A DNA stretch of 64,000 bases from CAWGMT01 sp963823675. Lineage in GTDB: Bacteria > Planctomycetota > Planctomycetia > Isosphaerales > Isosphaeraceae. The translations under genes and the position numbers were made by a program. Position 1 is the first letter of the stretch; each line of letters begins with the position of its first letter. This document shows positions 19,308-28,700 of this stretch, piece after piece. The DNA is taken from positions 501,399 through 565,398 of the forward strand of contig CAWGMT010000010.1 of the NCBI GenBank assembly GCA_963823675.1, given 5' to 3'. Below the pieces are notes generated by a model. It was given only the letters and a program-made list of their open reading frames with translations. It made no database searches and had not been told where the DNA came from.

Positions 19308-20005
19308 GATGCCCTCCCCGATACGAGAGTTTCACCGACGGCCGATTCCGTTCCCGGAGCGCCGGCGGGTTTGCTGGAAACGGGTTGCTCGTTCTGCGGT
19401 TGCTCGGCGGGCGATTCGGCTTCCGCCTCCGTTGTTCTGGCCGAATCCGCCGTACTGGACGCCCTGGTCGTGGCAGCAGCCCCGGATTCCGCCACCGAGT
19501 CGAGCCGGGGTGCCGTCGGGGCCCGCAGCGCGAGATAGGACTCGAGCGCTGCGACCATCTTTTCCATTGCGGCAATCGAACGCTCGAAGCCGCCCGAGAG
19601 GTGGTCGCCCAGCGGCTGGGCATGCGCGTGATACTCGGCAATCTCGTGGGTTAGATATGGGATCAGCTTCTTCTTGATCAGGTCGACCTTCTCCTCCGCG
19701 GTCCTGAGCCGGCGCTGGGCGTCGCGCAGCGCCTCTTTCTGCTCGGCGTCCGACACCGCGTCGCTTCCCTGCTGCGAGATCTTGCGCTTGTGCAAATCGG
19801 CGCGCGCCTGCATCAGCTCCTCTTGCCGGCGCTTGACCTGCGCCTGCCAGTACCCGAGCTGGTCGCGCTCGAGCCAGTCACGCGTGCGCCGCAACTCCAT
19901 CTCGACGCCGCTCAGCGCGTTCCGCGCCTCCTCGCCGAAGTTGCAGAGGGTGATCTTGAAATCCTTGAGCGTGTCGGTGGACAGGACATTGGCTGATCGA
20001 CTCAT
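19304..20005 (-). CDS. Coiled-coil protein of the WXG100/FtsK operon
   Basis: A 233-residue protein. Residues 1-165 are predicted to be long helices rich in Glu, Arg, Lys and Gln with heptad-like spacing (VEMELRRTRDWLERDQLGYW, AQVKRRQEELMQARADLHKR). Residues ~185-233 form an Ala/Glu/Pro-rich disordered tail. It is translationally coupled to the following 70-residue gene and follows the WXG100-like gene by about 120 bp. No signal peptide or membrane segment was seen. By position it may be a substrate or a structural partner of the secretion-type ATPase; the function is not known. Confidence 0.7.
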   Translation of the reverse strand: MSRSANVLSTDTLKDFKITLCNFGEEARNALSGVEMELRRTRDWLERDQLGYWQAQVKRRQEELMQARADLHKRKISQQGSDAVSDAEQKEALRDAQRRLRTAEEKVDLIKKKLIPYLTHEIAEYHAHAQPLGDHLSGGFERSIAAMEKMVAALESYLALRAPTAPRLDSVAESGAAATTRASSTADSARTTEAEAESPAEQPQNEQPVSSKPAGAPGTESAVGETLVSGRAS

Positions 20006-20125
20006 GGCTGCATCCTCAAGGAGGGGCGCCCCACGATCGGGGGGCCCCGTGGTTCGTACAAACTACCAGGAGACTCGCGACGGCGCCGCTTGCCAAAGGC
20101 AACTTCCGTACCTGGGACAGCACGC

Positions 20126-20398
20126 CTACCGTTGCTGCAAGTACTCCTCGATGCGCTCGGCCTTGCGGAGCAAGAAGGGGATGTGCTGATTGGTCGCCTC
20201 GGTGAATCGTTTCATGACCTGAAGGGTCTGTTCGAATTCCTCGACGAATTTATCATGCTCCCGGTCGCGCCAGGTTTGGCTCAGCCCCGCAAGCTGACCG
20301 TGCATCGTGGTCAACTGCCCCATCATTTCGTTGTTGAACTGCTTGAGCCGGGCGGCAAACCGGCGTAGTTCTTCCGGATTTACAATGGCTTGACCCAT
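20126..20398 (-). CDS. WXG100-like small helical protein
   Basis: From the ATG at 20398 the protein is 90 residues (MGQAIVNPEELRRFAARLKQ ...), the size of WXG100 (ESAT-6-type) proteins. Two helices are separated by a turn holding W43 in LSQTWRDREHDKFVEEFEQT. The classic Trp-X-Gly is here Trp-Arg-Asp, a variant also seen in planctomycete members. The second helix contains an aromatic/acidic pattern (FVEEFEQTL) but no clear YxxxD/E export signal. An in-frame extension upstream to 20518 is ignored because it lacks helical character and would spoil the family length. It is the first gene of the operon that ends with the FtsK-type ATPase, which is the typical pairing of substrate and motor in type VII secretion. 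Confidence 0.75.
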   Translation of the reverse strand: MGQAIVNPEELRRFAARLKQFNNEMMGQLTTMHGQLAGLSQTWRDREHDKFVEEFEQTLQVMKRFTEATNQHIPFLLRKAERIEEYLQQR

Positions 20399-20745
20399 TC
20401 CAGGCCTCGATTCCAGAGCAGAGACAGGTTTTGGGATGGACGTGCGGTCGAGCAGCCGGCCCGGCACCTGGGAAAAGGACGGACCACGCAACTCATCCCG
20501 AGAAATAGCAACTGGCAACCCACTCTGATGTTATTCGTCCCGAAGCGACCTGTAAAGCCTTCTGGTGAACGGGAGGCGTTTCGCTGCCAACTGTCGGTGG
20601 TCCGTTGTCCGAGGATTTCCGATTGGTCTGACCGGCGGCTTACCAAGCAGTCAACGCTGGATCACGATCTTGGTCTCGCCGCAGTGCGCGGGTGAACGCG
20701 GGCTGGTTCAAGCTACCGGCTCCTTTGCTGCGGGCCGCCCATACT
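20399..20745. other. Intergenic stretch, nothing recognised
   Basis: The region upstream of the WXG100-like gene holds no supported gene. It should contain the promoter of that operon, but no convincing -35/-10 pair was identified. Confidence 0.4.
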
Positions 20746-20841
20746 ATTCCAGAATCTCGAAATCGTAGTTGGCGCAGAGCGACTTGATGGCCGCGCGATC
20801 GTGATCGGGGACACCATCGACCTCCACAAGTCCGTCGCTCT
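20746..20841 (-). pseudogene. C-terminal remnant of an unknown protein
   Basis: On the minus strand 31 codons read SDGLVEVDGVPDHDRAAIKS and end in NYDFEILE and a TAG stop. The reading is protein-like, but an in-frame TAG lies immediately upstream. It therefore looks like the cut-off 3' end of a gene whose remainder is not in the window. It directly abuts the start of the nuclease-helicase module and may mark an insertion junction. Confidence 0.4.
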
Positions 20842-20865
20842 ACAATCCAGGTTTCTCGGTTAGCA

Positions 20866-21870
20866 GTGTACAAAACTCTGCCCGCTGTGGAGTATCTTGA
20901 CGCTTGCCGCGAGCTGCTCCGGTCTCGGTCGCCGAGAGACTTTGCGCGGATTCTTTTCTTCATGTTCTATTGGGTTGAAGAACCCACCTGGGACTTGAAC
21001 AGCATCCCGTTGGGTTGGCAGAACCGGCGCTACGGCTACAAGTTCCTTTGCGAGGGACTATCGAGAAGGAAGATCGCGCTTCATGGAAGGACCAACGGCT
21101 ACGGGGGCAGTACCAGCTCCACGGGCGATCAACCGAATTCGCGCCCGATGACCGGTGTCCGCTACGGCCCGATTCTGAAGGCCGTAAGAAAAGCTAGCGT
21201 TTAGCAACGTCGAAAGATCGCCGACTACCTGGCGCAGAGGTTCGCCGAGTCGAAGTATGTCCCATCGGTGCTGCCGCCGGTTGGAGCTGATTTCATGACA
21301 TTCGCTCGCGGAAAGGACCTCATTCACAAGCTGATCGGCACGCCGTCCGGGGGCGCTGTCCAGCAGTTTTTGATCGCCGCACTTCTGTCTGTCCACCGGC
21401 AACGGAGCCGGATCCGCATCGTGACTCACCAAGTTCACACCGCCGACTCCTCCGACCGGGTAGCAGGCGACATCGAGGAATACGCGCATCGCAAGCTCCG
21501 CAGGGCGTACACGGTAACGCTCAGTCCGGAGTGGAAAGCTAGGATCCCGGGCTTCCGAGACAAGATGGAAAAGTTCCACCTTTCCAGGTACGTTATCGTT
21601 GCGGGTGGCGTGAACGATGACGATGCCTGGGCTGCCCCTGCAAGATTAGCCTTGCAGATAGAGCCCTATGAGCGGCACATTGCCGTCATCGACATCCACG
21701 ACGTAGTAAACTTCCTCGCCGCCGAGTTAACCCCAGGCGAGCTTCGCGGGGCAGTTAACAAGTGCAATGAATACCTCAACGACTTGAATCTCCGCGGTCG
21801 TCCCGAGTATATCGCGACGTATCGAGCAGTGGTTCGCGGCTGGCTTACCTCATCGAGCACCACAGGCTGA
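20866..21870 (+). pseudogene. Putative restriction-nuclease-like protein, interrupted by an in-frame TAG
   Basis: Two open segments lie in the same frame, separated only by TAG at 21202-21204. The join (RKASV, stop, QRRKIADYLAQRFAESKY) is smooth, so they look like one gene of ~335 codons. Start taken as GTG at 20866. The second half contains a region I read as a possible PD-(D/E)XK-like nuclease core: VHTADSSDRVAGDIEEYAHR, then YTVTLSPEW, RYVIVAGG and HIAVIDIHDVVNFLAAEL. This resembles SacI/DUF4928-like endonucleases in general layout, but the match is from memory and weak. It lies 15 bp before the PLD-helicase gene on the same strand, which suggests a two-gene restriction or defence module. 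The TAG may be a mutation or a base-call error. Confidence 0.5.
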
Positions 21871-21885
21871 AAGCACACTGAACTC

Positions 21886-24800
21886 TTGCGATCCGGACTC
21901 TATGAACAAGTTTTGACGCTGGGACTTCAGCAGGAACTTGACCGCCTGGCTGACCCGCGGCTGTATTCGCTGTCTCCCGTCGATCCGGACGACGCCCACA
22001 GCGTCGTCGCACAATACCTCGAGCACTTGCTGGAGAGCTGCCTCGCGACATTGCGCGGTGCTGACGCCGTGGAACGGCAGAAACGGCTCGTCGATCGGAT
22101 CATCGAAACGCTGATCGTGGAGCTCGGCGACGACTGGACCGAGAAGATCAGCATCGCGACCCCGCTGCGAAGGCTTCTCGCGGTGCATGCGGCCGTCCGT
22201 GAGACACCGCTGGAGCGCCCCGATACCCCCCTCGCTCGGTCGGCACTGCTGACCGGTACGCGCGTAGACCCGAGCCTCGGCAGCCAGCTCCGCAAGGAGA
22301 TTGCCACCGCGGACCGAGTCGACATCCTGTGCTCGTTCATCAAGTGGAGCGGGTTGCGGGTCCTGCTCGATGATCTGCGGCAACTGGCCGATCGGCCTTC
22401 CGAAGGCCCGCGCATCCGCGTCATCACGACCAGCTACATGGGGGCCACCGATCCGCGGGCGGTGGAGGCATTGAATGCGTTACCCAGCACCGAAATTCGT
22501 GTCAGTTACGACACAAAACGGACTCGACTTCACGCGAAGGCGTACATTTTTCACCGGGAAACCGGATTCGGTAGCGCCTACGTCGGATCCGCGAACTTGT
22601 CCAATGCGGCGCTATCCGAGGGGCTTGAATGGACAACGAAAATCAGCCAACACGAGTTGCCTTACCTTTGGAGCAAAGTCGCCGGGACGTTCGAGACGTA
22701 CTGGCAGGATGACGAGTCTCAAGTTTTCACGGGACAAGCCGTCGAGCGATTGCGAGAGGCGATCCGCCGCGAACGAGCTAGCGCGGCTGAACCGCAAGCG
22801 ACTTTCGCTTTTGATTTGCGACCATACCCGTTTCAGGAGGAAGTTCTCGACGTCCTGGCAGCGGAGCGCGACGTCCAGAACAAGTTTCGCCACCTGGTCG
22901 TCGCGGCAACTGGGACCGGCAAGACGATGATCGCAGCTTTCGACTACGAACGAGTCTGTCGACACGCTGGCACCAAACCCGCGATTCTGTTTGTCGCTCA
23001 CAGGGAAGAGATCTTGCAGCAGGCCCTGGGATCGTTCCGCGGCGTGCTGCGGGATCAGAATTTCGGTGATCTGCTGGTCGGCGGTCGCGAGCCGGAACAA
23101 AACAAGCACCTGTTTTGCTCGATCCAGAGTTACAACTCACGCGAGCTGTGGCAGCGGCAAGCGGATGCATTCGCCTACGTTGTGGTCGACGAATTTCACC
23201 ACGCCGCCGCGCCGAGCTACCGCCGGCTGCTCGACCACGTTCGTCCCCAGATCCTTCTCGGGCTGACAGCCACGCCCGAACGCTCCGACCAACTGGACGT
23301 TCTCAAGTGGTTCGACGGCCGAGCCAGCGCCGAAATTCGGCTGCCCGACGCGATCAATCGTCGGCTGTTGTGCCCGTTCCAGTACTTCGGTGTCGCCGAT
23401 TCAGTCGCGCTTGATGGCCTCACATGGCAACGGAACGGTTACCGAGTCGAGGACCTCGACCGGGTCTACACGGGAAACGATGTCCGCGCGGCGCTGATCC
23501 TTGAAAAACTTCAGGAGATCTTGCTCAACCCGTTGCAGGCGCGGGGGCTCGGCTTCTGCGTAAGCGTCGCCCACGCCGAGTACATGGCGCGTTTCTTCAA
23601 CGAGCACGGGCTCCCCTCGATCGCACTGACCGCCGAGTCTGACGAGGAAGAGCGGACCGGGGCACAAGCCCGTCTCCATGCGCGCGAAGTGAACTTCATT
23701 TTCGTGGTCGATCTTTACAACGAAGGGGTCGATATCCCCGAGGTGGACACGCTTTTGTTCCTCCGTCCTACCGAGAGCCTGACAGTCTACCTCCAGCAGT
23801 TCGGCCGTGGGCTTCGGCTGCACGCAGACAAAGAGTGCCTGACCGTTCTAGACTTCATTGGGGCCCAAAGGCGGGAGTTCCGATTCGCCCCCCGGTTCCG
23901 GGCCCTCAGTACCCAGCCCGCGACCCGAATTGACCGAGAGATCCAACACGGCTTTCCGCACTTGCCGAGTGGATGCATCGTTCAGCTCGAACGGGTTGCG
24001 CAGCAGAGAGTCCTGGAAAACGTCCGCGAGTCGGTCCGCCTGTTGCGCCCTCGGATGATCGGCAGCATCCGCGAGCTCGGCCGGTGTCTGGGCCGCCCAC
24101 CGTCGATTGCAGAGGCGCTCGATTATCTCGACACCTCCCTTGATGAAATGTTAAAGCGGGGCCTGTGGTCCCAACTGCTGGCCGACGCTGGTCTGGGGCC
24201 CGAGCCGGAATCGCCGGACCAGGAGCGGCTCGCCAAAGGGATCCGGCGGCTATGCTACATTGACGACGTTGATCAGATTCGCAGGTTGTTGGCCTACTTG
24301 GAAAGCGCGGTGGACCAGGACGCGATAGGTCAGATCGACGAACGACTGTTTGAAATGTTGCACGTCGCGCTCTGGGACGATCAAAGCCGCGGCTGGTCAG
24401 CCCGGGACGCCGACGCGCGGCTTCGCCAGAATCCGGCCGCCATGGCGGACCTGCGGAGCGTGCTGGCACATTGTCTGGCCCACGCACCCGCCAGCCACGT
24501 AGGACGCATGCCGCACCTATCGGGCCCGCTGACGATTCACTCGCAATACACTCGCGACGAGATCCTCGTTGGCCTGGGATACTGGTCGCTCGAGCAACGG
24601 CCGGGTCAGCGAGAGGGGGTCCTCCATCTTGCACAATCCAAGGTGGATGCCTTTTTCGTCACGTTGCAGAAGACGGAAGAGGACTTCTCGCCGACGACGA
24701 TGTACGAGGACTATCTGATTTCGCACCAGCTTTTTCACTGGCAATCGCAGAGCAATACCTCCGCCGAATCACCCACGGGGCAGCGCTACATCCACCACCG

Positions 24801-24999
24801 GCAGCTCGGCTATACGCCGCTCCTATTCGTTCGGGAAACTCGAGTATTACCTTCCGGGCTGACTGCGCCATACGCGTTTCTTGGCCCGTGTGGTTATGTA
24901 TCCCATGAAGGGAGCCGCCCGATGAGCATCGTCTGGAAGCTCAGCCACGCGGTCCCTGCGCGGCTCTTTCGGGTGATGGCACGGCAGAACATCGCATGA
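21886..24999 (+). CDS. PLD-nuclease-like, superfamily II helicase and DUF3427-type defence protein
   Basis: A 1,037-residue protein. Residues ~130-300 form a phospholipase-D-like domain with the half-motif HAKAYI at about 216 and GSANLSNAAL 20 residues later, as in PLD-type nucleases. Residues ~310-700 are a superfamily II helicase: Walker A in AATGTGKTMIAAFDY (about 340), DEFHH (about 435), GLTATPERSD, and motif VI in QQFGRGLRLH. The remainder (to 1037) matches the position of the DUF3427-type C-terminal region, ending in KVDAFFVTLQKTEEDFSPTT and SHEGSRPMSIVWKL. The architecture is common in bacterial defence islands and is thought to act on foreign DNA. The start is TTG (21886), 15 bp after the nuclease-like gene; no in-frame ATG precedes conserved sequence. 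Confidence 0.85.
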   Translation: MRSGLYEQVLTLGLQQELDRLADPRLYSLSPVDPDDAHSVVAQYLEHLLESCLATLRGADAVERQKRLVDRIIETLIVELGDDWTEKISIATPLRRLLAVHAAVRETPLERPDTPLARSALLTGTRVDPSLGSQLRKEIATADRVDILCSFIKWSGLRVLLDDLRQLADRPSEGPRIRVITTSYMGATDPRAVEALNALPSTEIRVSYDTKRTRLHAKAYIFHRETGFGSAYVGSANLSNAALSEGLEWTTKISQHELPYLWSKVAGTFETYWQDDESQVFTGQAVERLREAIRRERASAAEPQATFAFDLRPYPFQEEVLDVLAAERDVQNKFRHLVVAATGTGKTMIAAFDYERVCRHAGTKPAILFVAHREEILQQALGSFRGVLRDQNFGDLLVGGREPEQNKHLFCSIQSYNSRELWQRQADAFAYVVVDEFHHAAAPSYRRLLDHVRPQILLGLTATPERSDQLDVLKWFDGRASAEIRLPDAINRRLLCPFQYFGVADSVALDGLTWQRNGYRVEDLDRVYTGNDVRAALILEKLQEILLNPLQARGLGFCVSVAHAEYMARFFNEHGLPSIALTAESDEEERTGAQARLHAREVNFIFVVDLYNEGVDIPEVDTLLFLRPTESLTVYLQQFGRGLRLHADKECLTVLDFIGAQRREFRFAPRFRALSTQPATRIDREIQHGFPHLPSGCIVQLERVAQQRVLENVRESVRLLRPRMIGSIRELGRCLGRPPSIAEALDYLDTSLDEMLKRGLWSQLLADAGLGPEPESPDQERLAKGIRRLCYIDDVDQIRRLLAYLESAVDQDAIGQIDERLFEMLHVALWDDQSRGWSARDADARLRQNPAAMADLRSVLAHCLAHAPASHVGRMPHLSGPLTIHSQYTRDEILVGLGYWSLEQRPGQREGVLHLAQSKVDAFFVTLQKTEEDFSPTTMYEDYLISHQLFHWQSQSNTSAESPTGQRYIHHRQLGYTPLLFVRETRVLPSGLTAPYAFLGPCGYVSHEGSRPMSIVWKLSHAVPARLFRVMARQNIA

Positions 25000-25755
25000 G
25001 CACAACAGTGGGGAGTAACAACAGGGACGCCGACTGGATTGACGCCGGACCGCTCATCCGAACGGCGGGCCGCCAAATCTGACCGAGCTTGTGCCTGTGG
25101 CGACAACGAGAGACTCGATCGGTGCTGAGGTTTAGCCCAGCCCGCTCCCGTCGGGCGGACGCACGAAGCCCCGAAGAACTCGCGCCCGCCAGTTGGGGCC
25201 ATCGGCCTCGGGGACTCGCGACGCCTCGCCCCCCCATGCCTCGACCCAGCCCCGCCATCGGATCACGACTACGGTGAAATCGACGGCACCCGCGCAGATC
25301 TTCGCTCTATCGGCGATGTCGGGTCCGGCCCACGGAGGGCAGAGACGGGTTAGCCGGCTGTGCGATCCACTTTGACCCCGCTGATCTTGTAGAGGCCGCC
25401 GACTCCGACGGCCAGGGTGGGTCCCTCCGCTGCACTCAAGCTGTCGAGCCACCCCTGCCGCGAGATGCGGGCCGCGAGGATATCCCTGATCGCTCCACGA
25501 GGTCGATCCAGAGGCTGGGCGGGTCGCGAGCGGCGGCCGGAAGCTCGATCCGGATGGGGTTCGTGGCAAGATGGATCGATCCGGGCTCGATTGACGAGAA
25601 CGCACTGGCATCGCGAGAGGACTCCGGGGATAATCTGGAGCATATCAGACGCAGACGTCCCGGCTGCGATCCCGGGGAAATTCAGGCGGGACGCCCGTGG
25701 TCGAAGGACTGATGCGTTTCGTTGAGTCTCGACCAGTTCCTTTGGCCAAAGTTGC
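25000..25755. other. 756-bp gap, no supported gene; coding-like debris on minus strand
   Basis: No intact gene was supported. On the minus strand several short protein-like runs occur in different frames, for example GWLDSLSAAEGPTLAVGVGG with LYKISGVKVDRTAG and a stop (about 25350-25450), NPIRIELPAAARDPPSLWID (about 25510-25580) and FTVVVIRWRGWVEAWGGEAS (about 25200-25280). They could be a decayed or frameshifted hypothetical gene. The promoter of the PfaC/Ole operon should lie at the right end, but no clear motif was seen. Confidence 0.35.
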
Positions 25756-28700
25756 ATGATGCCGGTGGAGTCGACGAGAGAACCGCGCGATCCGATCGCG
25801 ATTGTCGGCGTTGGGTGCCTGTTCCCGGGCTGCCAGAGCCCCGCGCAGCTCTGGGAGCGGATTCTCAGCGGCACGTGCGCGACGACCGACGTGCCAGAGG
25901 GCCGCTGGCTCATCGAGCCGGATCGGGCGCTCGACCCGACCATCGGCCTGGCGGACCATGTTTATTCCACCAAGGGCGGCTTCGTCACACTACCGCGGCT
26001 TGATACCGCCGGTCTCGACCTTGACGTCAAGCTCTTGGAACGGCTGGATCCGCTTTTTCACCTGGTGCTCACGGTCGCCGTGGAAGCCTGGCGCAACGCG
26101 CGGACCGAGGCGGTCGATCGAGCCCGGGTCGGGGTGATCTTCGGCAACATCGTCCTGCCGACGGAGACGGCCTCGGCCCTGTCGCGCGAGCTCCTGGGGC
26201 GGCTCTTCGAGGAGGGGCTGGGGATTTCGGCCTGTCCAGCGCCCGAAACGCACCCTCTCAATGCGTTTCCGGCCGGATTGCCTGCCGCCCTGGCCGCCAG
26301 GGCGCTCGGGCTAGGTGGCGTGGCTTACACGCTCGACGCCGCTTGCGGATCGTCGCTGTATGCTCTCAAGCTGGCGGTCGACGAGCTCCAGTCGGGCCGC
26401 GCCGACGCGATGATCTGCGGAGGGGTGTCGCGTCCCGACCCACTCTATACCCAGATGGGATTCTCGCAGCTCCGAGCGCTGTCGGCTCGTGGCAGGCCAG
26501 CCCCGTTCGACGCGGGGGCCGATGGACTGGTGGTCGGCGAAGGGGCGGGAATGTTCGTGCTCAAACGCTTGCCCGACGCCCTGGCGCACGGCGACCACAT
26601 CCACGGTGTCGTCGCCGGAATTGGGCTGTCCAACGACGTCCATGGCGATCTGCTGGCACCGAGCGCCGAAGGACAGCTCCGGGCGATGCGCCTGGCTTAC
26701 GAGCAGGCCGGCTGGAGCCCGAGGGACGTCGACCTGATCGAATGCCACGCCACGGGAACGCCCCGAGGCGACGCGGTCGAGCTCGAGAGCCTGGGCGAGC
26801 TCTGGCGCGACGAACCTGCCCGGAAGAAAAACGCGTGCGTACTCGGCTCTGTGAAATCCAACATCGGCCACACTTTGACCGCAGCCGGCGCGGCCGGCTT
26901 GCTCAAGGTGCTTTTGGCTTTGCGTCATCGGGTCTTACCGCCTTCGGCCAATTTTCAGAAGCCACACCCTAGCCTCGGACTTGACGATAGCCCGTTTCAC
27001 ATCCTCAGAAGTCCGGTGCCCTGGCCGAGCCGAGCACCCGGCCACCCCCGCCGGGCGGCTGTCAGCGGGTTCGGCTTCGGCGGGATCAATGCGCATGTTC
27101 TGATCGAGGAATGGCCGGGACCCTCCGCGGCAGCCACGTCGAGCACCGATCGCTGGGATCACGCAGGCGGAAGGCATCACGCGGAGCCTGATGACTACGT
27201 ACCGATGGGAACGGCGAGCAGCAATCGGCGCGATCGCGCAGGCGCAGAACAGCACGCGGAGCGTGATGGCCGCTTACCTATTGCGATCGTCGGGATGGCT
27301 GCTCAGTTTGGGCCAATCGGGCCTGGACGGTCGTTCCAGGACCACGTTCTCGGGGACAGACGAGCGACCGAGCCGTCCGCTCCGCCAAACTGGTGGGGAA
27401 TACCCGATACAGAGTGGTATCGCCAGGCGGGATGGGACCGCCATTCCTTTCCGGGCTACTACCTCGATTCGATGCAGCTTCGAGTCGATCAGTTCCGGAT
27501 CCCGCCCAGGGAGCTGGTCGAGATGTTGCCCCAGCAGTCGTTGATGCTCGACGTCGCAGCGCATGCCCTGCGCGACGCACACTGGCAATCTCGGCTGGCA
27601 TCGCGAACCGGCGTGCTCATCGGGATCGGGCTCGATCTGAATACGACCAATTACCACTGGCGCTGGTCGCTGCACGAGCGGGCGCGCGCGTGGAGCAAAG
27701 CACTCGGCCTGGATCTGACCGCCGATGAGCTCGCGCACTGGATTGACGAGCTCCGCGCGGTGAGCGCGCCGGCACTCTCGGCGAATCGGACGATGGGTTC
27801 GCTCGGAGGCTTGGTCGCTAGCCGGATCGCGCGCGAGTTTCAGATCGGCGGACCGAGTTTTTCGGTTTCGTGCGATGAAAATTCGGGAATTCAAGCCCTG
27901 GCGATCGCCACCGACTGGCTCGAGCGTAGCGAGCTCGACGCCGTCGTGGTGGGCGCCGTGGACTTCGCGGGCGACATCCGCGCGGTTCTGGCTCGAGCTC
28001 AGCTCCCCTCCGATCCACTGGCCGCAGTCATGCGGGATCGACCCGCCGCGGCCAAAATGACAACCGCCCCGGTCGCTTGCGATGGCGCCGTGTGCCTGAT
28101 CGTGAAACGCCTCGACGACGCCCGGCGCGACGGCGATCGCATCGCGGCTGTCATCCGCGGCGCGACGGCACGTCATGACCACGTTGCGGTGAGTCCATCG
28201 CGCACTCGCTCCGCGAGGAACGAGTCGATCATGATGGACCGGGGCCTCGCGCGCGTCACGCGGCACTCGGTCGGCTATCTCGACATCCAGACCCAGCATC
28301 GATCTGCTCTGCAAGACAGCGTGTCGGGAGCCTTGAGGAGCACTCTGCTCGTCTCCCCGGACGCCGCTCCAGGTGGATGCGCGGTGGGATCAATCCTGGA
28401 TGACTTCGGCCAAATGGGAGCGGCAACGGGGCTTGCGGCGGTCGCCAAGGCCGCGGTGTGCCTCGAGCAGCAGATGATTCCCTGCGCGCACGGATCGTCA
28501 GAATGGCTCCGTTCCCTGACCGAGCCCTTGCCGTCATTGTTCGTTCCGGGCGGGCGCCAATTCTGGTTGAGAAATCGCGTGGACGGCCCCCATCGCGCGG
28601 GCGTGCGCGTTTGCGGCCTGGGCGGCGTTCTGGGCGAGGTCGTGCTCGAAGAATTCGAGCCATCGACCGGCGCGGAAAAATCGAGCGTTCAAGGACGCGA

